DNA of 55,727 nt from NCBI RefSeq assembly GCF_019352175.1, contig NZ_JACBYI010000048.1, positions 1-55,727 of the forward strand, written 5' to 3'. Of the stretch, positions 43,805 through 53,135 are shown one piece after another. Source of the stretch: Paenibacillus sp. S150. GTDB taxonomy: Bacteria; Bacillota; Bacilli; Paenibacillales; Paenibacillaceae. Each line of letters opens with the position of its first letter. Position 1 is the stretch's first letter. The notes beneath the pieces are model-generated. The model saw only the letters and a program-made list of their open reading frames with translations, was not told the DNA's origin and did not search any database. The position numbers and the translations under genes are program-made.

Positions 43805-45553
43805 ATGTACAAGCAACTGGTGGCCAGAAATGACATAGCGGCAGAGACAGGCTTATCCCGGCAGGTGCTTGATCCGGATAGCCGATACTACGGGGGTACA
43901 ATTGATCCGGGAACAGGCGTTGCCTGGGTTAATCATACGACAGGCACGCCGACTGACATGTGTTATTGGGGCGCGGCTCTGGCGAACCCGGATTCCAGGT
44001 ACTACCGGGACGGGCAGCTGCTGGACCGGCTGCTGCTGGCGACGGAATTCGTGCTGCGCGCCCAGCATGAGGACGGCTCCATCTCCCCGGGCTGGACGAA
44101 TTATCATTCTCCGCCGGATACAGCCTTTGTTGTCGTAGGCTATGCCCAGCTGTACCGGCTGCTGGAGCAGCAGGCATGGCTGCCGCTGCAGCCGGTGCTG
44201 GACAACATGCGGCTGTTCCTCAAGCGAACCCTTCCCGTCATGCTTACGGGAGGCTGCCACACCCCGAATCACCGCTGGGTGCTGTGCGCTGCGCTTGGAT
44301 TTCTGTATGAGCTGTTTGGGGGGGATGCGGCAGTGCAGCGGGCCGACCAGTGGCTGGCGGAAGGCATGGATATTACCCCGGACGGGGAATGGACGGAGCG
44401 CAGCAACGGGATTTACAGCGCAGTCAGCGACATCATGCTGATTCATGCCGCCCGGCTGCTCGGCCGGCCGCAGCTGCTGGAGCCGGTCCGGCGGAATTTG
44501 CACATGATGGTCTATCTGGTCCATCCTACGGGCGAGGTCGTAACCGATTATTCCGGGCGGCAGGATTTGGGAAATGTGCACGATCTGTCTCCCTATTATT
44601 TGCCTTACGCTATTCTGGCCCGTTCCGACAAGGACGCGCTGTTCGCGGGCATGGCGGAACGGGCGGGGCGCGCGCTTGCCGATCCGGGTGTCAGCTCGGT
44701 CAACGTGCTGGTGCGGATGCTGCTCGAGCCGGAGCTTCAGCAGCCGCCGGAGACAGTGGCGGCCCTGCCCGTGAACTATGAGAAGATACTGAACGGGGAT
44801 TTTTTGCGGCATGCCTATTTGCAGAGCATGGAGTCGGCCGGCCATCAGGGGCGGATCCTCCACAGCCGGCTGCATACCGATTTCGGGGCGCCGGTCGCCC
44901 GCCTCAGGGATGGAGACACCAGCGTGACGCTGATCACGGAGACGCCGTCGTTTTTTGCGCTGCGCCATGGTGCCGTGCGGCTGCTGGCCGTGCAGCTGGC
45001 ATCTTATTTTTATCCGGGATTTGTGCCGATGCAGGAAATGACCAGGCTGCCCGGGGGATACCGACTGGCGGGAGAGCAGAAGAAGGGGTATTACGGACCG
45101 GTCGAAGGCGCGCTTCTTCCGCCGACGGCCGGTGCTGCGGTCAGTCCCTGGTACCTGCTCCCGCACCAGAGCCGTCCGCTTACACATGAGCAGACGTTTC
45201 GTGTGGAGGCGGAAGTACAGCGCGCGGACAGCGGCTGGACCATCCGGCTGCATGGAGATGAGCCCGGCGAAGTCATGGCACAGCTGTCCTTTATTTTTGG
45301 CCGCGAAGGAAGCTTCACCTCGGGGGAACTGAAGGCTATAGAAGAGGATTGCTGCCTCTGGAGCGGCGGCAATCTCCGCTACACCTGCGGCGATGACTGG
45401 ATAGAACTGACGGGGGGCGGGCAGGAGCATCTGGCGCCTGCAGTACGTGAGGCGAAGCTGCAGAATAACTGCAAGGCGGTGCTGGTCAATCTGATGACCC
45501 CATTTGACAAGACGTTCACGTTGAGCCTATCACCTTCTCTGCTAAGAGGCTGA
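43805..45553 (+). CDS. Uncharacterised 582-aa protein, alpha/alpha-barrel plus beta-sandwich look
   Basis: I do not recognise the family. The first 350 residues are helical with periodic hydrophobic helices, aromatic and acidic motifs (ISPGWTNYHSPPDTAFVVVG, ERSNGIYSAVSDIMLIHAAR, DYSGRQDLGNVHDLSPYYLP), like an (alpha/alpha) toroid. The remainder is beta-rich (VTLITETPSFFALRHGAVRL, LLPHQSRPLTHEQTFRVEAE). The layout recalls heparinase II/III-type lyases and GH88/105 enzymes without their signatures. No signal peptide. ATG 43805 is preferred because GGAGGGG precedes it; ATG 43772 overlaps the upstream stop but lacks a site. It is the last sugar gene of module 2 and could be its intracellular glycan-cleaving enzyme. 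Confidence 0.7.
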   Translation: MYKQLVARNDIAAETGLSRQVLDPDSRYYGGTIDPGTGVAWVNHTTGTPTDMCYWGAALANPDSRYYRDGQLLDRLLLATEFVLRAQHEDGSISPGWTNYHSPPDTAFVVVGYAQLYRLLEQQAWLPLQPVLDNMRLFLKRTLPVMLTGGCHTPNHRWVLCAALGFLYELFGGDAAVQRADQWLAEGMDITPDGEWTERSNGIYSAVSDIMLIHAARLLGRPQLLEPVRRNLHMMVYLVHPTGEVVTDYSGRQDLGNVHDLSPYYLPYAILARSDKDALFAGMAERAGRALADPGVSSVNVLVRMLLEPELQQPPETVAALPVNYEKILNGDFLRHAYLQSMESAGHQGRILHSRLHTDFGAPVARLRDGDTSVTLITETPSFFALRHGAVRLLAVQLASYFYPGFVPMQEMTRLPGGYRLAGEQKKGYYGPVEGALLPPTAGAAVSPWYLLPHQSRPLTHEQTFRVEAEVQRADSGWTIRLHGDEPGEVMAQLSFIFGREGSFTSGELKAIEEDCCLWSGGNLRYTCGDDWIELTGGGQEHLAPAVREAKLQNNCKAVLVNLMTPFDKTFTLSLSPSLLRG

Positions 45554-45641
45554 TAGAGGAAGCGACTGGAAGATTCCTTGACTTCTGCACCTTATATGTT
45601 AGAATTACGAGGCCTAAATTCTAATATAAAGAAGTGAAGTT

Positions 45642-47033
45642 ATGCTAGAGCCCAAGGTAAAGGTGAAGCAGAGGCGTCTGTTTCTCGATAAATATTTTTC
45701 CGGGGATTCCATTGATTACCGTCAGATTATAGCCCTGTTCATCCCAATTCTGGTAGACCAGGCCTTTGTGGTCGGGCTGAATGTTGTGAATACTGCGATG
45801 ATCAGTTCGTCCGGAGTGGCGGCGATCAGTGCGGTCAATATGATAGATTCACTTAATATTTTTCTGATCAGCGTGTTCATAGCGGTATCAACCGGGGGGA
45901 CGGTTGTCGTAGCCCAGTACAAGGGAAGCGGCAATGACCTGATGGTGTCGAAGGCGACTGCTGGCGCGGTGTCGTCTGTCTCTTTAATGGCTCTTGCCAT
46001 CGGGCTGTTCGGAATCATCTTTCATGGGCCGCTGCTGCATTTGCTGTTCGGCGCGGCTTCTCCGGAGGTCATGGCGAACGCACGCACATATCTGATCGGC
46101 AGCAGCCTGTCCTATCTCGGAATTGCTGTGATGGAGGCGGTATGCGGCGCGCTGCGCGGCATCGGGAGAACCCGGGTATCGCTGGTGCTCTCGCTCATTA
46201 TGAACTTTTCATACGTGCTGCTGAACTTTTTATTCATCAACGGGCTGCATATGGGCGTGTTCGGGATGACCATTGCGATCAACACTTCCCGGTATCTGGC
46301 AGCGGTCTGCTCGCTGATTTACCTGTTCCGGCTCGACAGCACTCTGCATGTGAAGATCCGGGATTTGCTGGTCCTGAACTGGACGATGCTCCGAAGAATT
46401 ATGTTCATCGGCCTGCCGTTTGCGGCGGAGCAGATGTTCTTCAATGGCGGCAAGATTCTGACGCAGATCTTCATTGTCAGCCTCGGCACCTATGCGATAG
46501 CCACGAATGCGATATCTTCCTCGCTCGCCGGGGTTATGCAGATCCCCGCCAATGCGTTGTCGCTGACCCTGATTACGGTCGTCGGCCAATGTATGGGAAG
46601 CCGGAACACCAAGGATGCGCGCAAATTTGTCAAATCGTTTCTGTGGCTGGCCTCAGCCTCCTTTGCCCTGATGGCGCTGCTGATCTTTCCGATATTTAAT
46701 CCGCTGGTGTCGCTGTTTCATCCGCCTGAGGAGATTGTGCGGGATATTTTCATTGTCTTTCTGATCAACTCGATTGCCCAGATTCCGCTATGGTCGATCA
46801 GCTTCATTACTCCTTCCGCGCTCCGTGCGGCCGGTGATTCCAAGTTCACCTCCATGGTGTCTATGCTGTCCATGTGGCTGTTCCGCGTCGTGCTGGGCTA
46901 CATCCTGGGCATCGTGCTGAATATGGGCATTATCGGGGTATGGCTGGCGATGAACTGTGAGTGGGGTGTGCGGGGCTTCATCTTCATCCGGCGCTTTCTC
47001 GGGGAGAAGTGGTACCAGCATAAGGTCATTTGA
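45642..47033 (+). CDS. MATE family efflux transporter
   Basis: A 463-residue, twelve-helix membrane protein of the multidrug and toxin extrusion family. It has IIALFIPILVDQAFVVGLNV, the repeat-unit motif STGGTVVVAQYKGSG, VCGALRGIGRTRVSLVLSLI and ALSLTLITVVGQCMGSRNTK. It exports cationic compounds with Na+ or H+. A TTGACT/TAGAAT pair with a 16-base spacer lies in the 88-base gap before it, so it is probably independent of module 2. The ribosome site (GAAGTGAAG) is weak. Confidence 0.93.
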   Translation: MLEPKVKVKQRRLFLDKYFSGDSIDYRQIIALFIPILVDQAFVVGLNVVNTAMISSSGVAAISAVNMIDSLNIFLISVFIAVSTGGTVVVAQYKGSGNDLMVSKATAGAVSSVSLMALAIGLFGIIFHGPLLHLLFGAASPEVMANARTYLIGSSLSYLGIAVMEAVCGALRGIGRTRVSLVLSLIMNFSYVLLNFLFINGLHMGVFGMTIAINTSRYLAAVCSLIYLFRLDSTLHVKIRDLLVLNWTMLRRIMFIGLPFAAEQMFFNGGKILTQIFIVSLGTYAIATNAISSSLAGVMQIPANALSLTLITVVGQCMGSRNTKDARKFVKSFLWLASASFALMALLIFPIFNPLVSLFHPPEEIVRDIFIVFLINSIAQIPLWSISFITPSALRAAGDSKFTSMVSMLSMWLFRVVLGYILGIVLNMGIIGVWLAMNCEWGVRGFIFIRRFLGEKWYQHKVI

Positions 47034-47070
47034 AGCAAAGGCTGCGGAGAGTCCCGGCTGTAATATAAAG

Positions 47071-47112
47071 AAGAACCCATTGTCCACGATTTGGCGGAGG
47101 ATGGGTTCTTTT
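47071..47112. terminator. Terminator between convergent MATE and permease genes
   Basis: AAGAACCCAT pairs with ATGGGTTCTT, with T-runs usable on both strands (TTTT after on plus; CTTTATATT on minus). Confidence 0.8.
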
Positions 47113-47128
47113 GCTGTGTACGCGCGGG

Positions 47129-47977
47129 CTATCCCTTCAGCCCGGTAGTCGAGATGCCCTCGACAAAATACTTCTGGCAGAAGAAGAACAGCAGTACACA
47201 AGGGACGATACTGACAACGGACATGGCGAGCACCTGATTCCAGGATACGGCAGAGGAGGCGTCCAGCGAGAGGCGCAGCCCCAGCGATACGGTGAATTTC
47301 CGCACGCTGCTGATGTAGATGATGGAGTTGAAGAAGTCATTCCAGGTCCACATAAACTGGAAGATCCCGACGGAGAAGATGGCCGGCTTGCACAAGGGAA
47401 GCAGCACACGGGTAAGCACAGTGAAGGAGTTGCAGCCGTCGATGGTCGCCGCTTCATCCAGATCGCGCGGCAGCCCGCGGATGAACTGGATCATCAGATA
47501 GATGAAGAAGGCGCTGGTGGCGAAGGCGGCAGGAATGATGAACGGCAGATACGAGTCGAGCCAGCCCAGCTTATTGAACAGAATGTACCGCGGAATCATC
47601 ACCGAGGCATTCGGCAGCATCAGGGTAGCGATCATGACCGAGAACAGCAATGTCTTCAGCGGGAAGTTAAACCGGGCGAACCCGTAGGCCACCAGCACGC
47701 TGGACACAATGGTGAAGATGACGGTCGGTATGACAAGCTTCAGCGTGTTGATAAAAAAGTCCTGAAATCCATACTGTCCCGTTCCCTGCCAGCCCAGCTT
47801 ATAGGCATCCCAGACGTAGGTTGTCGGCAGCAGGCGGCTGGAGCCGAAGATATCGGCGTTGGTCTTGAAGGATGAGGTGAACAGCCAAATCAGCGGGTAC
47901 ACCATGACGAGGCCGAGCACAATCAGAAAGATATAATTGAACCAGGAGTTCCTGTTGTCGTGCTGCAATTCTCTCAT
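47129..47977 (-). CDS. Sugar ABC transporter permease, MalG type (module 3)
   Basis: A 282-residue six-helix permease with the EAA loop LDEAATIDGCNSFTVLTRVL and a FVEGISTTGLKG tail, both typical of MalG/AraQ partners. The start is set at ATG 47977 with a GGGGGG site; the frame is open further upstream but that part overlaps the preceding gene. It is the last gene of the minus-strand importer operon. Confidence 0.93.
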   Translation of the reverse strand: MRELQHDNRNSWFNYIFLIVLGLVMVYPLIWLFTSSFKTNADIFGSSRLLPTTYVWDAYKLGWQGTGQYGFQDFFINTLKLVIPTVIFTIVSSVLVAYGFARFNFPLKTLLFSVMIATLMLPNASVMIPRYILFNKLGWLDSYLPFIIPAAFATSAFFIYLMIQFIRGLPRDLDEAATIDGCNSFTVLTRVLLPLCKPAIFSVGIFQFMWTWNDFFNSIIYISSVRKFTVSLGLRLSLDASSAVSWNQVLAMSVVSIVPCVLLFFFCQKYFVEGISTTGLKG

Positions 47978-47979
47978 TG

Positions 47980-48921
47980 TTATTTCCCCCCGTCCTCGTA
48001 GTGTACCCAGCCGCCCGATGTTTTGAAGATAACAGCGGTGACTGCCATAATAATCAGGAACAAAACCCATGAGAGCGCTGAGGCATAGCCCATCTTGAAG
48101 AACGTAAAGGCCTCCTCATAGAGCTTCAAGGCATACAGATAGGTCGATTTCATCGGCCCGCCGTTGGTAATGACAAAGGCCCCGGTGAACTCCTGGAAGG
48201 CATTGACCATTTGCATCACCAGGTTGAACAGCACAATCGGCGTCAGCATAGGCACGGTGATGCGGAAGAACATGCTGAACCGGGAAGCGCCGTCGATCGA
48301 GCCGGCCTCATACAGATCATTCGGTATCTGCTGTATGCCTGCCAGAAACAGCACCATCGAGGAGCCAAACTGCCAAACGGTAAGCAGTCCAAGCGTATAC
48401 AGGGCGATGTCCGGACTGCCAAGCCAGTCGACCGGCCCCAGATGAAGCCGGGCCAGCAGGCTGTTGATGACCCCCTCCTTCATGAAGAGGAAACGCCACA
48501 AGACGGAAATCGCTACGCTGCCTCCCAGAATGGAGGGCAGATAGTAGACAGTTCTGAAGAAGTTAATGGCTTTCAGCTTGGCGCTGAGCAGCATGGCGAC
48601 AAACAGGGCGAAGGCCAGCTTGACCGGAACAGCCAGCAGCACATAAATGCCGGTCACCTTCAGCGATTGATAGAAATCGGGATCTTCCGTGAAAATCTTG
48701 CGGTAATTCTCCATCCCGATGAATTTCGGTGTGCTGACCATATTGTAGTCGGTGAAGGAATAATACAGGGATGAAATAAACGGATACAATTGAAAGATCA
48801 GCAGGCCGATCAGCCAGGGCAGGATATATAGAAGTCCGGCATACTGGTAATTTTTTTTAACCTTGGCCTTGCTGCGAACGGATTTCTGCACATTTTTCAG
48901 AACAGGCTGTGATATAGACAC
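47980..48921 (-). CDS. Sugar ABC transporter permease, MalF type (module 3)
   Basis: A 313-residue permease with GLLYILPWLIGLLIFQLYPF, the EAA-type loop LYEAGSIDGASRFSMFFRIT, and VNAFQEFTGAFVITNGGPMK, all typical of the UgpA/MalF group. The stop lies two bases before the start of the MalG-type gene. It belongs to a different transporter subfamily (family 1 type) from the LplB/YtcP systems of modules 1 and 2. Confidence 0.94.
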   Translation of the reverse strand: MSISQPVLKNVQKSVRSKAKVKKNYQYAGLLYILPWLIGLLIFQLYPFISSLYYSFTDYNMVSTPKFIGMENYRKIFTEDPDFYQSLKVTGIYVLLAVPVKLAFALFVAMLLSAKLKAINFFRTVYYLPSILGGSVAISVLWRFLFMKEGVINSLLARLHLGPVDWLGSPDIALYTLGLLTVWQFGSSMVLFLAGIQQIPNDLYEAGSIDGASRFSMFFRITVPMLTPIVLFNLVMQMVNAFQEFTGAFVITNGGPMKSTYLYALKLYEEAFTFFKMGYASALSWVLFLIIMAVTAVIFKTSGGWVHYEDGGK

Positions 48922-48951
48922 GGCAGGTTCTCTCCCTTCCTATGGGGCGGT

Positions 48952-50292
48952 TTATTCTCTGTCTTGGAGGTCTTTCAGCTTGGAGGTCAGGCTGGTAATC
49001 AGCTCATCCGCTGCCTGCTCCGCATTTGACTTGCCATAGCTGACCTTCTGCACGATATCATCCATGATCTTCTGCACCTCGGAGTTGTTGGCGATGGCGT
49101 TGTCGACAAGCCCGGCATGGCTGAGGCCAAGCTCAACGGCGTTGGTAATGGCGGCGTCAATTTTACCGGCCTTTACCGCAGCCTCCTGCGAAGACTTGAC
49201 CGGCGGTACGGAACGGACATCGCCCAGAATTGCGGCGGCGTCGGGATCATTCATGAACCAGCTGAGGAACTTCACCGCTTCGGTCTTGTGGGCGCTGTCA
49301 TTGCTGACGGCGAACAGCTGCGAGGGTCTGACGAGAACGCCGGAATCCTTGGCATCCTTGGCAATGACAGGAAGACCTGTAATGACTTCTGTGCCTTCCG
49401 GCAGCACTGTCTTAAGCGATGGCAGAATGCTGCTCATCGATGGAGCTATTGGAATCTCCTGATTGATCCATTTCGGATTCTGGTCGATTTTGCCGAAGAA
49501 GAGATCGCTTTCGCCCAGCGGCTGGTAGACACCGGCCTGCATGGCCTGATAGAGCCAGTCGAAGCTCGCCGCCGCATCCTCTTTGGTGAAGCCCAGCGAG
49601 TAATCCTCCTGAACCCACTGCTTGCCGGTACGCTGCTTCAGCATGGTGGCCATATCCTGGCGCAGCGCCGCATGGTCGGTCAGCAGGAGGTATTTTGAGC
49701 TGTCCTGCCCGTGGAGCTTCCTGCCGGCTTCGAGAAGTGTATCCCAGGTCCATTCGGTACCCGAATCCACACCCAGCTTGTCGGCCAGCGACTTGTTGAT
49801 GATCAGGCAGTAGGCGTTGACGCCTGTGGGCACAGCGGCCAGCTTGCCGTCGTACATGCCGTAATTGTCCAGAAAGTCCTGGTCAAAACCGGAAGCGTCG
49901 AATTCCGCCTGCGTTTTCAGGTCGAGGAAGAAATCGCCTTTCTTGGTCAGCTCCTGCAGCCAGGGCAGGTCAAGCTGCATGATGTCGGCTGAGGTTTTGC
50001 CCGCGAGCTGCGTTTTGATCTTCTGCTCATAGCCGTCAAAGCCCTGGTATTCCGCTTCGATGGTGACGTTTGGCTCAACCTGCTTATAAGCCTCAATGGC
50101 TTCAAGCGTTGCGGCATGGCGGTCTTCGCCGCCCCACCAGCTGAAGCGCAGCGTCACCTTTTGATCCGAGCCGCTGTTCTTGCCGCCGTCAGCACCGGCG
50201 TCCGTGTTGGAATTGCCGGAGGAACAGCCGCCGAGAAGGGAAGCGAGCAGCAGAGATGCCAGGCCTATGGCCCCCCATTTGTTTCTTTTCAT
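48952..50292 (-). CDS. Extracellular sugar-binding lipoprotein, family 1 (module 3)
   Basis: A 446-residue binding protein. It has a lipoprotein signal with lipobox LLGGC (Cys23), a Gly/Asn/Asp linker, then VTLRFSWWGGEDRHAATLEA and YEQKIKTQLAGKTSADIMQL, typical of the UgpB/MalE family. The second ATG (50292) is chosen because GGAG lies seven bases before it; the ATG at 50298 is too close. It is the first gene of the minus-strand importer operon, with a cre-like site upstream and the YesN/YesM pair divergent. Confidence 0.93.
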   Translation of the reverse strand: MKRNKWGAIGLASLLLASLLGGCSSGNSNTDAGADGGKNSGSDQKVTLRFSWWGGEDRHAATLEAIEAYKQVEPNVTIEAEYQGFDGYEQKIKTQLAGKTSADIMQLDLPWLQELTKKGDFFLDLKTQAEFDASGFDQDFLDNYGMYDGKLAAVPTGVNAYCLIINKSLADKLGVDSGTEWTWDTLLEAGRKLHGQDSSKYLLLTDHAALRQDMATMLKQRTGKQWVQEDYSLGFTKEDAAASFDWLYQAMQAGVYQPLGESDLFFGKIDQNPKWINQEIPIAPSMSSILPSLKTVLPEGTEVITGLPVIAKDAKDSGVLVRPSQLFAVSNDSAHKTEAVKFLSWFMNDPDAAAILGDVRSVPPVKSSQEAAVKAGKIDAAITNAVELGLSHAGLVDNAIANNSEVQKIMDDIVQKVSYGKSNAEQAADELITSLTSKLKDLQDRE

Positions 50293-50318
50293 GGTCATTC
50301 TCCTTTTAAATGCTTTAG

Positions 50319-50332
50319 TGTAAGCGCTTTTA
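50319..50332 (-). promoter_or_regulatory. cre-like site (CcpA) before module 3 importer
   Basis: TGTAAGCGCTTTTA differs from the palindromic cre TGAAAGCGCTTTCA at two positions and from the degenerate consensus at one. It lies 27 bases before the binding-protein start codon. Confidence 0.65.
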
Positions 50333-50547
50333 ATTATAGGACGCCCCGAGTGTTTTTATAAGGGAGCCAATCTTAGAATAGGGTATCATTTTAAACGCTA
50401 AAAGGGCGGCCTGGTATCCTGATGTTGTGAAAGGAATCATTTTTACAGCAGTTTGGCTTGCCTTACGAATGGCATACAATAAGTCTCCATGGTTCTGTTA
50501 TACTTAATGTAAGCAGTTACATTACATCCTGGGAGCGAGGTGGCGAG

Positions 50548-51300
50548 ATGTATAACCTATTGATTGTGGATGACGAAGCGGAGACGCGAGAGGCGCTCTC
50601 CAGCTATTTTCCGTGGAATGAAATTGGGTTTCATATCATTGGCCAGGCCGGCAACGGACAGGAGGCCCTGCGCTTCATTGAGGGGGAGACGCGGGTCGAC
50701 ATTGTCCTGACGGATATCAAGATGCCTGTCATGTCGGGAATTGAGCTGGCCGAGGATCTATATAGAAGCAAACGGAATATCAAGGTGGTCTTCCTGAGCG
50801 GATACCGTGATTTTGAATATGCCCGGCAGGCCCTGCATTACAGGGTCAGCAATTATGTGCTCAAGCCGGCGAAATACCACGTGCTGCTGGATGTGTTCGT
50901 CAAGCTCCGGGAGGAGCTGGAGGCAGGCAGCCCGGAGGAAGCCCCTTCACCCGCAGAGGATCTGCAGGGAAGCGGCGAGAGCTTTATTATCCGGCAGATC
51001 AAGGAATATGTGCATAAAAATTACCAGAACGCCTCGCTCGAACAGGCGGCCAGGCTGGTCCATATGAACGCCAACTATCTCAGTTTTTTCTTCAAACAAA
51101 AGACAGGCCAGAATTTCTCGGACTTTGTCATTCAGCATAAAATGGAGGTGGCCGCCGGACTGCTGCAGGATATGAGCTACAAAACCTATACGATCAGCGA
51201 GCTGGTCGGCTACAGCAACGCCAAAAACTTCACCCGGACCTTCAAAAGCTACTATGGCAAGACGCCCACAGAATACCGGAACGGCCCGGCGTCCCCATGA
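50548..51300 (+). CDS. YesN-type response regulator, AraC output (module 3)
   Basis: A short 250-residue member. The receiver domain has D8-D9, phospho-acceptor Asp56 in DIVLTDIKMPVMSG, and VLKPAKYH. A brief linker leads to the AraC double helix-turn-helix (about 150-248; IRQIKEYVHKNYQNASLEQA, LSFFFKQKTGQNF, KTPTEYRNG). It lacks the 270-residue middle of the module 1 protein. ATG 50548 is the start (GAGGTGGCGAG). It overlaps the kinase gene by four bases and is divergent from the importer it probably controls. Confidence 0.92.
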   Translation: MYNLLIVDDEAETREALSSYFPWNEIGFHIIGQAGNGQEALRFIEGETRVDIVLTDIKMPVMSGIELAEDLYRSKRNIKVVFLSGYRDFEYARQALHYRVSNYVLKPAKYHVLLDVFVKLREELEAGSPEEAPSPAEDLQGSGESFIIRQIKEYVHKNYQNASLEQAARLVHMNANYLSFFFKQKTGQNFSDFVIQHKMEVAAGLLQDMSYKTYTISELVGYSNAKNFTRTFKSYYGKTPTEYRNGPASP

Positions 51301-53087
51301 GAGAAAAATATTTCATCAAACAGCTCGCCACCTTTCTGGTTCCACTGCTGATCCCGATTATTCTTCTGGGCTCGCTCTCGATGTTCTCGACTCAACGCGA
51401 TATCAAGTCGGACATTAACCAGAACAGCAGCTTCCTGCTGCAGCAATCGAAGACCCAGCTGGAAATGATCCTGAATGAACTTGATACGCTTTATCTTGCA
51501 CTGTACGATAATGCGGATATCTTCAACGAGCTGTCCGCCGTGCTTAAGAATCCTTCATACACGTATGAGAGCTCGAATACGAACCGGATTATTTCCAGCT
51601 TTCTTAACGCTTTTACAAGCTCCAAGCCTTATATTCAGTCCTTCTACCTGTATGTGGATAATCCGTACAACCGGTTTCTGTCTTCCGTAGACGGGCTGGT
51701 GACGCTGGATCATTTCTATGATACGGACTGGTACGGGCAGTTCAGCCGCTATGAGGGGCCTCCGGCCAAATGGACGGCAAGGCGCGAGCTCCGCTTCTAT
51801 TCCTTTGAGACGAACCCGACCGCGGTGGTGACCTTCTATAATGTGCTGGTGCCGCGCAAGACCGCGATCATTCTTAACATCCGGCCCAAATATATCGAGA
51901 GTCTGCTGAATGACATTACCCGGTATCCCGCGCAGCAAATGTTTGTGCTGGATGAAGCCAACCAGGTGATTTTTTCCAACGGGCGCGGGGAGCTGCCGCA
52001 GCAGTCGGATATCCGCGAGATTGCGGACCAGCCGGAAGCCTTTTTCGATATGGACACGCCGGAGGGCAAGGTGAATGTAACCAAGGTGGAGTCCGAACGC
52101 TATAAATGGAAATATATCTCGGTCATTCCCCATTCGGAGCTGTATAAGACGCCGTCCCGCATCCTTTCCTACACGCTGGTATTTGTGGGGATCTCGGTCG
52201 TTTGCGGCTTTCTGCTGACCTTTGTGCTGATCCGCCGCAACTACAAGCAGCTCAAGATGATCCGCATGATGATCAAGGCCGCCGATGACAGCCATATGCC
52301 GCTGAAGCCGCCCGCGAGGGTCAAAGACGAGTATTCGCTGATTGTCCAGAATATGATTACGCATTTCATCGAGCACCGCTATATCCGCACCCAGCTGCTG
52401 GAGAAGAAGTACCGGCTGCAGGTCATGGAGCTGCTGGCGCTGCAGTCCCAGATTAATCCCCATTTCCTGTACAACACGCTGCATTCTGTCTACTGGGAAT
52501 CGGTTGCGCTGACCGGCCGGCCGAACAAAGCCAGCGAGATGATTGAGGACCTGTCGGACATCCTCTCGTATTCCTTCAGCAATCCGACTGAGACCGTGAC
52601 CTGGGAGACCGAGCTTGGCAACACGATCAGCTATGTGAATATCCAGAAGAAGCGCTACCGGGACAAGTTCGATGTGATCTATGAATACGATGAAGTGCTG
52701 GCCCGGCTGTACACCTTCAAGCTTGTGCTGCAGCCGTTGCTGGAGAACAGCATTTATCACGGGATCAAGGAAAAGGAGGGCGGGGGCCTCATTAAGGTAA
52801 AGTTTGTGCGGAAAGGGGAGCGGCTGTCGCTCAGTGTGATCGACAACGGGGTCGGGATGACGGCGCAGCGGCTGCGGGAGGTCCGGGAGCGGCTGGACTT
52901 GGGCGAGGAACGGACGGAGCACCTGGGGCTCTACAACACGAACAAAAGGCTGAAGCTGACGTACGACCGCGCCTATAGCCTGACCATCAAAAGCAAACAC
53001 GGCTTTGGGACCAAGGTGGAGCTTATAGTGCCGTGTATCTGGAACGAGGCTGCGCTGTCCGGGAGGGAGCGGCTGGATGTCTCGTAG
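51297..53087 (+). CDS. YesM-type sensor histidine kinase (module 3)
   Basis: A 596-residue membrane kinase. TM1 (FLVPLLIPIILLGSLSMF), an extracellular sensor domain to about 290, TM2 (YTLVFVGISVVCGFLLTFVL), then the His_kinase domain with phospho-acceptor His389 in QINPHFLYNTLHSVYWES. The ATPase motifs LQPLLENSIYHGI, VIDNGVGM and HLGLYNTNKRL follow. It signals to the overlapping upstream response regulator. The gene order regulator-kinase is the reverse of module 1, so the two systems are not a simple local duplication. Confidence 0.93.
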   Translation: MREKYFIKQLATFLVPLLIPIILLGSLSMFSTQRDIKSDINQNSSFLLQQSKTQLEMILNELDTLYLALYDNADIFNELSAVLKNPSYTYESSNTNRIISSFLNAFTSSKPYIQSFYLYVDNPYNRFLSSVDGLVTLDHFYDTDWYGQFSRYEGPPAKWTARRELRFYSFETNPTAVVTFYNVLVPRKTAIILNIRPKYIESLLNDITRYPAQQMFVLDEANQVIFSNGRGELPQQSDIREIADQPEAFFDMDTPEGKVNVTKVESERYKWKYISVIPHSELYKTPSRILSYTLVFVGISVVCGFLLTFVLIRRNYKQLKMIRMMIKAADDSHMPLKPPARVKDEYSLIVQNMITHFIEHRYIRTQLLEKKYRLQVMELLALQSQINPHFLYNTLHSVYWESVALTGRPNKASEMIEDLSDILSYSFSNPTETVTWETELGNTISYVNIQKKRYRDKFDVIYEYDEVLARLYTFKLVLQPLLENSIYHGIKEKEGGGLIKVKFVRKGERLSLSVIDNGVGMTAQRLREVRERLDLGEERTEHLGLYNTNKRLKLTYDRAYSLTIKSKHGFGTKVELIVPCIWNEAALSGRERLDVS

Positions 53088-53093
53088 CCTGAA

Positions 53094-53135
53094 AAAGGCG
53101 TGCTGTCCGGTTCCGGCCGGAAGGCGCGCCTTTAT
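53094..53135 (+). terminator. Rho-independent terminator after the module 3 kinase
   Basis: AAAGGCGTGC pairs with GCGCGCCTTT around a GC-rich interior (TGTCCGGTTCCGGCCGGAAG), followed by TTTAT. Confidence 0.75.
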
